Assembly (NCBI RefSeq): GCF_027744825.2
Contig: NC_071350.1
Span: forward strand, 2,046,001-2,110,000
DNA length: 64,000 nt
Direction of reading: 5' to 3'
Source of the DNA: Synchiropus splendidus
Taxonomy: Eukaryota > Chordata > Actinopteri > Syngnathiformes > Callionymidae
This document shows positions 23,309 through 34,890 of this stretch, one piece after another. The stretch's first letter is position 1. Every line of letters starts with the position of its first letter. The notes under the pieces were generated by a model. The model did not search any database. It had not been told where the DNA came from and worked only from the letters and a program-made list of their open reading frames with translations. The translations under genes were made by a program, and so were the position numbers.

Positions 23309-23481
23309 GGCGTTCTGGAATTGACCTTGTCTCATGCTGAAAACGCGTTTTCTGCATTGTGCCATAACTTTGCAGGGAAGTTTCAGAACATGAAATTTAC
23401 ACCTCCCACTATAGCTGAATTGTTCTTTCTAGTAGTTGCACATCAAATCTCAGCTGTCTGAAGTGTTTTTCGAAAGTTATA

Positions 23482-25201
23482 AACATTTTTATGTTTGGCA
23501 TTCCGGAATCAACCTTATCTCAGGCTGAAAACGTGTTTTCTGCATTGTGCCATAACTTTGCAGGGAAGCTTCAGAACATGAAATTTTCACGTCCCATTAT
23601 AGCAGAAAGGGTCTTTCTCATACTTGCACATCAAATCTAAGCTGTCTGAAGTGTTTTTCCAAAGTTATCAACATTTTTATGTTTGGCGTTCCGGAACCCA
23701 CCTTGTCTCAGGCTGAAAACGCGTTTTCTGCCTTGTGCCATAACTTTGCAGGGAAGCTTCAGAACATTACATTTTCACATCCCACTATAGCAGAACGGGT
23801 CGCTCTAGTAGTTGCACATGAAATCTAAGCTGTTTGAAGTGTTTTTCCAAAGTTATAAAAATTTTTATGTTTGGCGTTCCGGAATCGACCTTATCTCAGG
23901 CTGAAAACGCGATTCACGCATTCTGCCATAACTTTGCAGGGAATCTTCAGAACAAGAAATTTTCATATCCCACTATTGCAGAAAGGGTCTTTCTAGTAGT
24001 TGCACATCAAATCTAAGCTGTCTGATGTGTTTTTCCAAAGTTCTCAACATTTTTATGTTTGGCGTTCTGAAATCAACCTCATCTCTGGCTGAAAACGCGT
24101 TTTACGCAATGTGCCATGACTTTGCAGGGAAGCTTCAGAACATGAAAATTTCACCTCCCACTAAAGCAGAAAAGGTCATTCTAGTAGTTGCACATCATAT
24201 CTAAGCTGTCTGAAGTGTTTTTCCAAAGTCATCAACATTTTTACGTTAGGCGTTTCGGAACCCACCTTATCTCAGGCTGAAAACGCGTTTTCTGCATTGT
24301 GCCATCACTTTGCAGGGAAACTTCAGAACACGAAATTTTGACCTCCCACTATATCAGAAAGGGTCTTTCTAGTAGTTGCACATCAAATCTAAGCAGTCTG
24401 AAGTGTTTTCCCAAAGTTATCAACATTTTTATATTTGGCGTTCCGGAATTGACCTTATCTCAGGCTGAAAACGCGTTTTACGTATTGTGCCATAACTTTG
24501 CAGGGAAGCTTCAGAACAGCGAATTTTCAACTCCCACTGTAGCAGAAAGGGTCTTTCTAGTAGTTGCACATCAAATCTAAGCTGTCTGAAGTGTTTTTCC
24601 AGTATTATCAACATTTTTATGTTTGGCGTTCCGGAATCAAGCTTATCTCAGGCTCTAAACGCTTTTTTTGCATTGTGCCATAACTTTGGAGGGAAGCTTC
24701 AGAACTTGAAATTTTAACCTCCCACTGTAGCAGAAAGGGTCTTTCTAGGAGTTGCACATCAAATCTAAGCTGTCTGAAGTGTTTTTTGAAAGTTTTCAAC
24801 ATTTTTATGTTTGCCGTTCCTGAATCGACCTTATCTCAGGCTGAAAACGCGATTTACGCATTCTGCCATAACTTTGCAGGGAATCTTCAGAACATAAAAA
24901 TTTTATATCCCACTATAGCAGAAAGGGTCTTTCTAGTAATTGCAGATGAAATCTGAGCAGTCTGAAGAGTTTTTCCAAAGTTATCAACATTTTTATGTTT
25001 GGCATTACGGAAACAACCTTATCTCAGGCTGAAAACGTGTTTTCTGCATTGTGCCATAACTTTGCAGGGAAGCTTCAGAACATGAAATTTTCACGTCCCA
25101 TTATAGCAGAAAGGGTCTTTCTCATACTTGCACATCAAATCTAAGCTGTCTGAAGTGTATTTCAAAAGTTTTCAACATTATTATATTTGGCGTTCCGGAA
25201 T
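23482..25201. repeat. Left copy of a 19-monomer duplication
   Basis: This matches 27053-28772 at a constant 3,571-bp shift over 1,720 bp. Outside a 96-bp patch (24023-24118) I noticed a single difference, at 24948 (G here, C at 28519). Shared rare sites are GTCCCATTATAGCAG with CTCATACTTGC, CATTACATTTTCACATCC, GAACGGGTCGCTC, CACATGAAATC, GCGATTCACGCATTC, CAGCGAATTTTCAAC and GGCTCTAAACGC. The match ends where TCAACC here meets TCGACC at 28773. Confidence 0.92.
24023..24118. repeat. 96-bp divergent patch inside an otherwise identical duplication
   Basis: Aligned with 27594-27689 without any gap, these 96 bp differ at 16 positions that I counted (for example 24042-24043, 24067-24071, 24075, 24080, 24086, 24104-24105, 24109 and 24118). 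The flanking 541 bp and 1,083 bp show one difference in total. The patch carries a different set of the family's common variants (TACGCAAT against CTGCATT, TCAACC against TCGACC). One of the two copies has probably been overwritten from another monomer. Confidence 0.88.
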
Positions 25202-27052
25202 CAACCTTATCTCAGGCTGAAAACGCATTTTCTGCATTGTGCCATCACTTTGCAGGAAAGCTGCAGAATATGAAATTTTCACCTCCCACTATAGCAGAAA
25301 GGGTCTTTCTAGTAGTTGCACATCAAATCGAAGCTGTTTGAAGTGTTTTTCCAAAGTTATCAACACTTTTATGTTTAGCGTTCCGGAATCGACCTTATCT
25401 CAGGCTGAAAACACGATTTAAGCATTCTGCCATAACTTTGCAGGGAAGCTTCAGATCATGAAATTTTCACCTCCCACTATAGCAGAAAGGGTCTTTCTAG
25501 TAGTTGCACAACAAATCTAAGCTGTCTGAAGTGTTTTTCGAAAGTTATCAACATTTTTATGTTTGGCGTTCCGGAATCGACCTTATCTCTGGCTGAAAAC
25601 GCGTTTTACGCATTGTGCCATAACTTTGGAGGGAAGCTTCAGAACATCGAATTTTCACCACCCACTATATCAGAAAGGGTCTTTCTAGTAGTTGCACATC
25701 AAATCTAAGCTGTCTGAAGTGTTTTTCCAAAATTATCAACATTTTTATATTTGGCGTTCCGGAATTGACCTTATCTCAGGCTGAAAACGCGTTTTACGTA
25801 TTGTGCCATAACTTTGCAGGGAAGCTTCAGAACATCGAATTTTCACCACCCACTATATCAGAAAGGGTCTTTCTAGTAGTTGGACATCAAATCTAAGCAG
25901 TCTGAGGTGTTTTCTGGAAGTTATCAACATTTTTATGTTTGCCGTACCGGAATCGACCTTATCTCAGGCTGAAAACGCGTTTTCTGCATTGTGCCATGAC
26001 TTTGCAGGGAAGCTTCAGAACATGAAATTTTAATCTTGCGCTAGAGCAGAAAAGGTCTTTGTAGTAGTTGTATATCAAATCTAAGCTGTCTGAAGTGTTT
26101 TTCCAAAGTTATCAACATTTTAATGTTTAACGTGCCGGAACCCACCTTATCTCAGGCCGAAAACGCGTTTTCTGCATTGTGCCATAACTTTGCCGGGAAG
26201 CTACAGAACATGAAATTTTAACCTCCCACAATAGCATAAAGGGTCTTTCTAGTAGTTGCACATCAAATCTAAGCTGTCTGAATAGTTTTTCCAAAGTTAT
26301 CAACATTTTTATGTTTGGCGTTCGGGAATCGACCTTATCTCAGGCTGAAAACGAATTTTCGGAATTGTGCCATATCTTTGCCGGGAAGCTTCGGAACATG
26401 AAATTTTTACATCCCACTATAGCAGAAAGGGTCTTTCTAGTAGTTGCACATCAAATCTAAGCTGTCTGAAGTGTTTTTCCAGTATTATCAACATTTTTAT
26501 GTTTGGCGTTCCGGAACCCACCTTATCTCAGGCTGAAAACGCGTTTTCTGCATTGTGCCATAACTTTTGAGGGAAGCTTCAGAACTTGAAATTTTAACCT
26601 CCCACTGTAGCAGAAAGGGTCTTTCTAGTAGTTGCACATCAAATCTAAGGTGTATGAAATGTTTTTCCAAAGTTATCATATTTTTATGTTTGGCGTTCTG
26701 GAATTGACCTTGTCTCTTGCTGAAAACGCGTTTTCTGCATTGTGCCATATCTTTGCAGGGAACCTTCAGAACATGACATTTTCACGTCCCACTATAGCCG
26801 AAATGTTCTTTCTAGTAGTTGCACATCAAATCTCAGCTGTCTGAAGTGTTTTTCGAAACTTATCAACAATTTTATGTTTGGCATTCCGGAATCAACCTTA
26901 TCTCAGGCTGAAAACGCGTTTTCTGCATTGTGCCATGACTTTGCAGGGAAGCTTCAGAACATGAAATTTTCACCTCCCATTATAGCAGAAAGGGTCTTTC
27001 TCATACTTGCACATCAAATCTAAGCTGTCTGAAGTGTTTTTCGAAAGTTTTC
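25202..27052. repeat. Mixed monomers between the 19-monomer copies
   Basis: About ten divergent monomers. Two neighbours (near 25640 and 25830) share CATCGAATTTTCACCACCC and ACTATATCAG and look like a single-monomer duplication. The stretch 26632-26844 resembles 23249-23461 (TTATCATATTTTTATG, GAATTGACCTTGTCTC, GAAATGTTC or GAATTGTTC, CTCAGCTG) at a 3,383-bp shift (18 monomers less 1 bp). The duplication around it therefore probably extends left in a more diverged form. Confidence 0.75.
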
Positions 27053-28772
27053 AACATTTTTATGTTTGGCATTCCGGAATCAACCTTATCTCAGGCTGAA
27101 AACGTGTTTTCTGCATTGTGCCATAACTTTGCAGGGAAGCTTCAGAACATGAAATTTTCACGTCCCATTATAGCAGAAAGGGTCTTTCTCATACTTGCAC
27201 ATCAAATCTAAGCTGTCTGAAGTGTTTTTCCAAAGTTATCAACATTTTTATGTTTGGCGTTCCGGAACCCACCTTGTCTCAGGCTGAAAACGCGTTTTCT
27301 GCCTTGTGCCATAACTTTGCAGGGAAGCTTCAGAACATTACATTTTCACATCCCACTATAGCAGAACGGGTCGCTCTAGTAGTTGCACATGAAATCTAAG
27401 CTGTTTGAAGTGTTTTTCCAAAGTTATAAAAATTTTTATGTTTGGCGTTCCGGAATCGACCTTATCTCAGGCTGAAAACGCGATTCACGCATTCTGCCAT
27501 AACTTTGCAGGGAATCTTCAGAACAAGAAATTTTCATATCCCACTATTGCAGAAAGGGTCTTTCTAGTAGTTGCACATCAAATCTAAGCTGTCGAAAGTG
27601 TTTTTCCAAAGTCATCAACATTTTTATGTTTGGCGTTTCGGGATCGACCTTATCTCCGGCTGAAAACGCGTTTTCTGCATTGTGCCATAACTTTGCAGGG
27701 AAGCTTCAGAACATGAAAATTTCACCTCCCACTAAAGCAGAAAAGGTCATTCTAGTAGTTGCACATCATATCTAAGCTGTCTGAAGTGTTTTTCCAAAGT
27801 CATCAACATTTTTACGTTAGGCGTTTCGGAACCCACCTTATCTCAGGCTGAAAACGCGTTTTCTGCATTGTGCCATCACTTTGCAGGGAAACTTCAGAAC
27901 ACGAAATTTTGACCTCCCACTATATCAGAAAGGGTCTTTCTAGTAGTTGCACATCAAATCTAAGCAGTCTGAAGTGTTTTCCCAAAGTTATCAACATTTT
28001 TATATTTGGCGTTCCGGAATTGACCTTATCTCAGGCTGAAAACGCGTTTTACGTATTGTGCCATAACTTTGCAGGGAAGCTTCAGAACAGCGAATTTTCA
28101 ACTCCCACTGTAGCAGAAAGGGTCTTTCTAGTAGTTGCACATCAAATCTAAGCTGTCTGAAGTGTTTTTCCAGTATTATCAACATTTTTATGTTTGGCGT
28201 TCCGGAATCAAGCTTATCTCAGGCTCTAAACGCTTTTTTTGCATTGTGCCATAACTTTGGAGGGAAGCTTCAGAACTTGAAATTTTAACCTCCCACTGTA
28301 GCAGAAAGGGTCTTTCTAGGAGTTGCACATCAAATCTAAGCTGTCTGAAGTGTTTTTTGAAAGTTTTCAACATTTTTATGTTTGCCGTTCCTGAATCGAC
28401 CTTATCTCAGGCTGAAAACGCGATTTACGCATTCTGCCATAACTTTGCAGGGAATCTTCAGAACATAAAAATTTTATATCCCACTATAGCAGAAAGGGTC
28501 TTTCTAGTAATTGCAGATCAAATCTGAGCAGTCTGAAGAGTTTTTCCAAAGTTATCAACATTTTTATGTTTGGCATTACGGAAACAACCTTATCTCAGGC
28601 TGAAAACGTGTTTTCTGCATTGTGCCATAACTTTGCAGGGAAGCTTCAGAACATGAAATTTTCACGTCCCATTATAGCAGAAAGGGTCTTTCTCATACTT
28701 GCACATCAAATCTAAGCTGTCTGAAGTGTATTTCAAAAGTTTTCAACATTATTATATTTGGCGTTCCGGAAT
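27053..28772. repeat. Right copy of the 19-monomer duplication
   Basis: This is the partner of 23482-25201. Its version of the patch (27594-27689) begins GTCGAAAGTG, an unusual form of GTCTGAAGTG, and includes GGCGTTTCGGGATCG and CTCCGGCTG. Both copies of the patch have private sites, so direction of conversion cannot be told by eye. Confidence 0.92.
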
Positions 28773-30020
28773 CGACCTCATCTCAGGCTGAAAATGCGTT
28801 TTCTGCATTGTGCCATAACTTTGCAGGGAAGCTTCAGAACATGAAATTTTCACATCCCACTATAGCAGAAAGGGCCTTTCTAGTAATTGCACATCAAATC
28901 TGAGCAGTCTGAAGTGTTTTTCCAAAGTTATCAACATTTTTATGTTTGGCGTTCCGGAACTCTCCTTATCTCACGCTTAAAACGCGTTTTCTGCATTGTG
29001 CCATAACTTTGCAGGGAAGCTTTAGAACATGAAATTTTCACCTGCCACTATAGCAGAAAGGGTTCTTCGAGTCGTTGCACATCAAATCTAACCTGTCTGA
29101 AGTGTTTTTCCGAAGTCATCAACATTCTTATATTTGGCGTTCCGGAATCAACCTTATCTCAGGCTGAAAACGCGTTTTCTGCGTTGTGCCATCACTGTGC
29201 AGGAATGCTGCAGAATATGAAATTTTCAGCTCTCACTATAACAGACAGGGTCTTTCTCGTAGTTGCACATCAAATCTAAGCTGTCTGAAGTGTTTTTCCA
29301 AAGTCATCAACATTTTTATGTTTGGCGTTCCGGAACCCACCTTTTCTCAGGCTGAAAACGCGTATTCTGCGTTGTGCCATAACTTTGCTGGGAAGCTTCA
29401 GAACATAAAATTTTAACCTCCCACTATAGTACAAAGGGTCTTTCTAGTAATTGCACATCAAATGTAAGCTGTCTGAAATGTTTTTCCAGAGTTATCAACA
29501 TTCCTATGTTTGGCGTTCCGGAATCAACCTTATCTCAGGCTGAAAACGCATTTTCTGCATTGTGCCATCACTTTGCAGGAAAGCTGCAGAATATGAAATT
29601 TTCACCTCCCACTATAGAAGAAAGGGTCTTTCTAGTAGTTGCACATCAAATATAAGCTGTCTGAAGTGTTTTTCGAAAGTTATCAACATTTTTATATTTG
29701 GCGTTCCAGAATCGACCTTATCTCAGGCTGAAAACGCGATTTACGCATTCTGCCATAACTTTGCAGGGAAGCTTCAGAACATGAAATTTTCACATCCCAC
29801 TATAGCAGAAAGGGTCTTTCTAGTAATTGCACATCAAATCTAAGCAGTCTGAAGTGTTTTTCCAAAGTTATCAACATTTTTATGTTTGGCGTTCGGGAAC
29901 CCACCTTATCTCAGGCTGTAAACGCGTTTTCTGCATTGTGCCATAACTTTGGAGGGAAGCTTCAGAACATGAAATTTTAACCTGCCACTATAGCAGAAAG
30001 GGTCTTTCTAGTAGTTGCAT
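28773..30020. repeat. Five-monomer repeat region (940-bp offset)
   Basis: The stretch about 29040-29540 recurs at about 29980-30480, shifted 940 bp (5 x 188). Markers are CTAACCTGTCTG/CTAACCTCTCTG, GTCATCAACATTCTTAT, CATCACTGTGCA with GAATGCTGCAGAATATG, ATAACAGACAGGG, and CCTTTTCTCAGG. After about 29565/30505 the two diverge (GCAGGAAAGCTGCAG against GCAGGGATGCTTCAG). The rest is ordinary satellite. Confidence 0.75.
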
Positions 30021-33000
30021 ATCAAATCTAACCTCTCTGAAGTGTTTTTCCAAAGTCATCAACATTCTTATGTTTGGCGTTCCGGAATCAACCTTATCTC
30101 AGGCTGAAAACGCGTTTTCTGCATTGTGCCATCACTGTGCAAGAATGCTGCAGAATATGAAATTTTCACCTCTCACTATAACAGACAGGGTCTTTCTCGT
30201 AGTTGCACATCAAATCTAAGCTGTCTGAAGTGTTTTTCCAAAGTCATCAACATTTTTATGTTTGGCGTTCCGGAACCCACCTTTTCTCAGGCTGAAAACG
30301 CGTTTTCTGCGTTGGGCCATAACTTTCCTGGGAAGCTTCAGAACATGAAATTTTAACCTCCCACTATAGTAGAAAGGGTCTTTCTAGTAATTGCACATCA
30401 AATGTAAGCTGTCTGAAGTGTTTTTCCAGAGTTATCAACATTCCTATGTTTGGCGTTCCGGAATCAACCTTATCTCAGGCTGAAAACGCATTTTCTGCAT
30501 TGTGCCATAACTTTGCAGGGATGCTTCAGATCATGAAATGTTCACCTCCCACTATAGCAGAAAGGGTCTTTCTAGTAGTTGCATATCAAATCTAAGCTGT
30601 CTGAAGTGTTTTTCGAAAGTTATCAACATTTTTATGTTTGGCGTTCCGGAACCCACCTTATCTCAAGCTGAAAACGCGTTTTCTGCATTGTGCCATAACT
30701 TTGCAGGGAAGCTTCAGAACATGAAATTTTCACGTCCCACTATAGTAGAAAAGGTCTTTCTAGTAGTTGCATATCAAATCTAAGCTGTCTGATGTGTTTT
30801 TCGAAAGTTATCAACATTTTTATGTTTGGCGTTCCGGAACGCACCTTATCTCAAGCTGAAAACGCGTTTTCTGCATTGTGCCATAACTTTGCAGGGAGGC
30901 TTCAGAACATGAAATTTTAACCTCCCACAATAGCAGAAAGGGTCCTTCTAGTAGTTGCACATCAAATGTAAGATGTCTGAAGTGTTTTCACAAAGTTATC
31001 GACATTTTTATGTTTGGCGTTCCGGAATCGACCTTATCTCAGGCAGAAAACGCTTTTTACGCTTTGTGCCATAACTTTGCAGGGAAGCTTCAGAAAATGA
31101 AATTTTCACCTCCCACTATAGCAGAAAGGGTCTTTCTCGTAGTTGCACATCAAATCTAAGCTGTCTGAAGTGTTTTTCCAAAGTTATCAACATTTTTATG
31201 TTTGGCGTTCCGGAATCAACCTTATCTCAGGCTGAAAACGCATTTTCTGCATTGTGCCATAACTTTGCAAGGAAGATTCAGAACATGAAATTTTCACCTC
31301 CCACTATAGCAGAAAGGGTCTTTCTCGTAGTTGCACATCTAATCTAAGCTGTCTGAAGTGTTTTTCGAAAGTTATCAACATTTTTAAGTTTGGCGTTCCA
31401 GAATCCACCTTATCTGAAGCTGAAAACACGTTTTCTGCAATGTGCCATAACTTTGCAGGGAAGCTTCAAAACATGAAATGTTCACCTCCCACTATAGCAG
31501 AAAGGGTCTTTCTAGTAGGTGCACATCAAATCTAAGCTGTCTGAAGTGTTTTTCTAAATTTATCAACATTTTTATGTTTGCCGTTCCGGAATCCACCTTA
31601 TCTGAAGCTGAAAACGCGTTTTCTGCATTGTGCCATAACTTTGGAGGGAAGCTTCAGAACATGAAATTTTAACCTGCCACTATAGCAGAAAGGGTTCTTC
31701 TAGTCGTTGCACATCAAATCTAACCTCTCTGAAGTGTTTTTCCAAAGTCATCAACATTCTTATGTTTGGCGTTCCGGAATCAACCTTATCTCAGGCTGAA
31801 AACGCGTTTTCTGCATTGTGCCATCACTGTGCAAGAATGCTGCAGAATATGAAATTTTCACCTCTCACTATAACAGACAGGGTCTTTCTCGTAGTTGCAC
31901 ATCAAATCTAAGCTGTCTGAAGTGTTTTTCCAAAGTCATCAACATTTTTATGTTTGGCGTTCCGGAACCCACCTTTTCTCAGGCTGAAAACGCGTTTTCT
32001 GCGTTGTGCCATAACTTTGCTGGGAAGCTTCAGAACATGAAATTTTAACCTCCCACTATAGTAGAAAGGGTCTTTCTAGTAATTGCACATCAAATGTAAG
32101 CTGTCTGAAGTGTTTTTCCAGAGTTATCAACATTCCTATGTTTGGCGTTCCGGAATCAACCTTATCTCAGGCTGAAAACGCATTTTCTGCATTGTGCCAT
32201 AACTTTGCAGGGATGCTTCAGATCATGAAATGGTCACCTCCCACTATAGCAGAAAGGGTCTTTCTAGTAGTTGCATATCAAATCTAAGCTGTCTGAAGTG
32301 TTTTTCGAAAGTTATCAACATTTTTATGTTTGGCGTTCCGGAACCCACCTTATCTCAAGCTGAAAACGCGTTTTCTGCATTGTGCCATAACTTTGCAGGG
32401 AAGCTTCAGAACATGAAATTTTCACGTCCCACTATAGTAGAAAAGGTCTTTCTAGTAGTTGCATATCAAATCTAAGCTGTCTGATGTGTTTTTCGAAAGT
32501 TATCAACATTTTTATGTTTGGCGTTCCGGAACGCACCTTATCTCAAGCTGAAAACGCGTTTTCTGCATTGTGCCATAACTTTGCAGGGAGGCTTCAGAAC
32601 ATGAAATTTTAACCTCCCACAATAGCAGAAAGGGTCCTTCTAGTAGTTGCACATCAAATGTAAGATGTCTGAAGTGTTTTCACAAAGTTATCGACATTTT
32701 TATGTTTGGCGTTCCGGAATCGACCTTATCTCAGGCAGAAAACGCTTTTTACGCTTTGTGCCATAACTTTGCAGGGAAGCTTCAGAAAATGAAATTTTCA
32801 CCTCCCACTATAGCAGAAAGGGTTTTTCTAGTAGTTGCACGTCAAATCTAAGCTGTCTGAAGTGTTTTTCCAAAGTTATCAACATTTTTATGTTTGGCGT
32901 TCCGGAATCAACCTTATCTCAGGCTGAAAACGCATTTTCTGCATTGTGCCATAACTTTGCAAGGAAGATTCAGAACATGAAATTTTCACCTCCCACTATA

Positions 33001-33312
33001 GCAGAAAGGGTCTTTCTCGTAGTTGCACATCTAATCTAAGCTGTCTGAAGTGTTTTTCGAAAGTTATCAACATTTTTAAGTTTGGCGTTCCAGAATCCAC
33101 CTTATCTGAAGCTGAAAACACGTTTTCTGCAATGTGCCATAACTTTGCAGGGAAGCTTCAAAACATGAAATGTTCACCTCCCACTATAGCAGAAAGGGTC
33201 TTTCTAGTAGGTGCACATCAAATCTAAGCTGTCTGAAGTGTTTTTCGAAAGTTATCAACATTTTTATGTTTGCCGTTCCGGAATCCACCTTATCTGAAGC
33301 TGAAAACGCGTT
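30021..33312. repeat. Nine-monomer higher-order repeat, two copies (1,692 bp)
   Basis: The stretch 30021-31620 matches 31713-33312 at a shift of exactly 9 x 188 bp. Shared sites are the GAATGCTGCAG unit, CATTCCTATG, GGATGCTTCAGATC, ATAGTAGAAAAGG, GTAAGATGTC with TTTTCACAAAG and TTATCGAC, GGCAGAAAACGC, TTTTTAAGTTTGG and CCTTATCTGAAGC. I noticed a handful of single differences (near 30316, 30540 and 31133). Most of this block reappears once more at 45123-48054. Confidence 0.9.
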
Positions 33313-34890
33313 TTCTGCAATGTGCCATAACTTTGCAGGGAAGCTTCAGAACATGAAATGTTCACCTCCCACTATAGCAGAAAGGGTCTTTCTAGTAGTT
33401 GCACATCAAATCTAAGCTGTCTGAAGTGTTTTTCGAAAGTTATCAACATTTTTATGTTTGGCGTTCCGGAATCGACCTTATCTCAGGATGAAAAATCGTT
33501 TTCTGCATTGTCCCATAACTTTGCAGGGAAGATTCTGAACATGAAATTTTCACGTCCCACTGTAGCAGAAAGGGTCTTTCTAGTATTTGCACATCAAATC
33601 TAAGCTGTCTGAAGTGTTTTTCCAAAGTTATCAACATTTTTATGTTTGGCGTTCCGGAATCAACCTTATCTCAGGCTGATAACGCATTTTCTGCATTGTG
33701 CCATAACTTTGCAAGGAAGATTCAGAACATGAAATGTTCACCTCCCACTATAGCAGAAAGGGTCTTTCTAGTAGTTGCACATCAAATCTAAGCTGTCTGA
33801 AGTGTTGTTCCAAAGTGATAAACATTTTTACGTTTGGCGTTTCGGAACCCACCTTATCTCAGGCTGAAAACGCGTTTTCTGCATTGTGCCATAACTTCTC
33901 AGGGAAGCTTCAGAACATGAAATGTTCACCTCCCACTATAGCAGAAAGGGTCTTTCTAGTAGTTGCGCATCAAATCTAAGCTGTCTGAAGTGTTTTTCCA
34001 AAGTTATCAACATTTTTATGTTTGGCGTTCCGGAATCGACCTTATCTCATGCTGAAAACGCGTTTTCTGCATTGTGCCATAACTTCTCAGGGAAGCTTCA
34101 GAACATGAAATTTTGACCTCCCACTATAGCAGAAAGGGTATTTCTACTAGTTGCACATCAAATCTAAGCTGTCTGAAGTGTTTTTCGAAAGTTATCATCA
34201 TTTTTATGTTTGGCGTTGCGGAACCCACCTTATCTCAAGCTGAAAACGCGTTTTCTGCATTGTGCCATAACTTTGCAGGGAGGCTTCAGAACATGAAATG
34301 TTCACCTCCCACTATAGCAGAAAGGGTCTTTCTAGTAGTTGCACATCAAATCTAAGATGTCTGAAGTGTTTTCCGAAAGTTATCAACATTTTTATGTTTG
34401 GCGTTCCGGAATCGACCTTATCTCAGGATGAAAAATCGTTTTCTGCATTGTGCCATAACTTTGCAGGGAAGATTCTGAACATGAAATTTTCACGTCCCAC
34501 TATAGCAGAAAGGGTCTTTCTAGTATTTGAACATCAAATCTACGCTGTCTGAAGTGTTTTTCGAAAGTTATCAACATTTTTATGTTTGGCGTTCCGGAAC
34601 CCATCTTATCTCAAGCTGAAAACGCGTTTTTTGCATTGTGCCATAACTTTGCAGGGAAGCTTCAGAACATGAAATTTTCCCGTCCCACTATAGCAGAAAG
34701 GGTCTTTCTAGTAGTTGCACATCAAATCTAAGCTGTCTGAAGTGTTTTTCGAAAGTTATCAACATTTTTATGTTTCGCGTACCGGAATCGACCTTATCTC
34801 AAGCTGAAAACGCGTTTTCTGCATTGTGCCATAACTTTGCAGGGAAGCTTCAGAACATGAAATGTTCACCTCCCACTATAGCAGAAAGGG

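Larger units (their letters stand above)
20012..23481. repeat. More divergent satellite monomers
   Basis: About 18 monomers with more private changes than upstream. The stretch near 20235-20400 resembles 3350-3520 and 7490-7650 (GGCGTCCCGG, GTGTTCAGCATTG). From here to about 33 kb the ATCAACC form (CpG lost) of the early two-state site becomes common. The stretch includes a 41-bp stub, two monomers with a 7-bp deletion and a small local duplication. No other sequence class is present. Confidence 0.75.
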
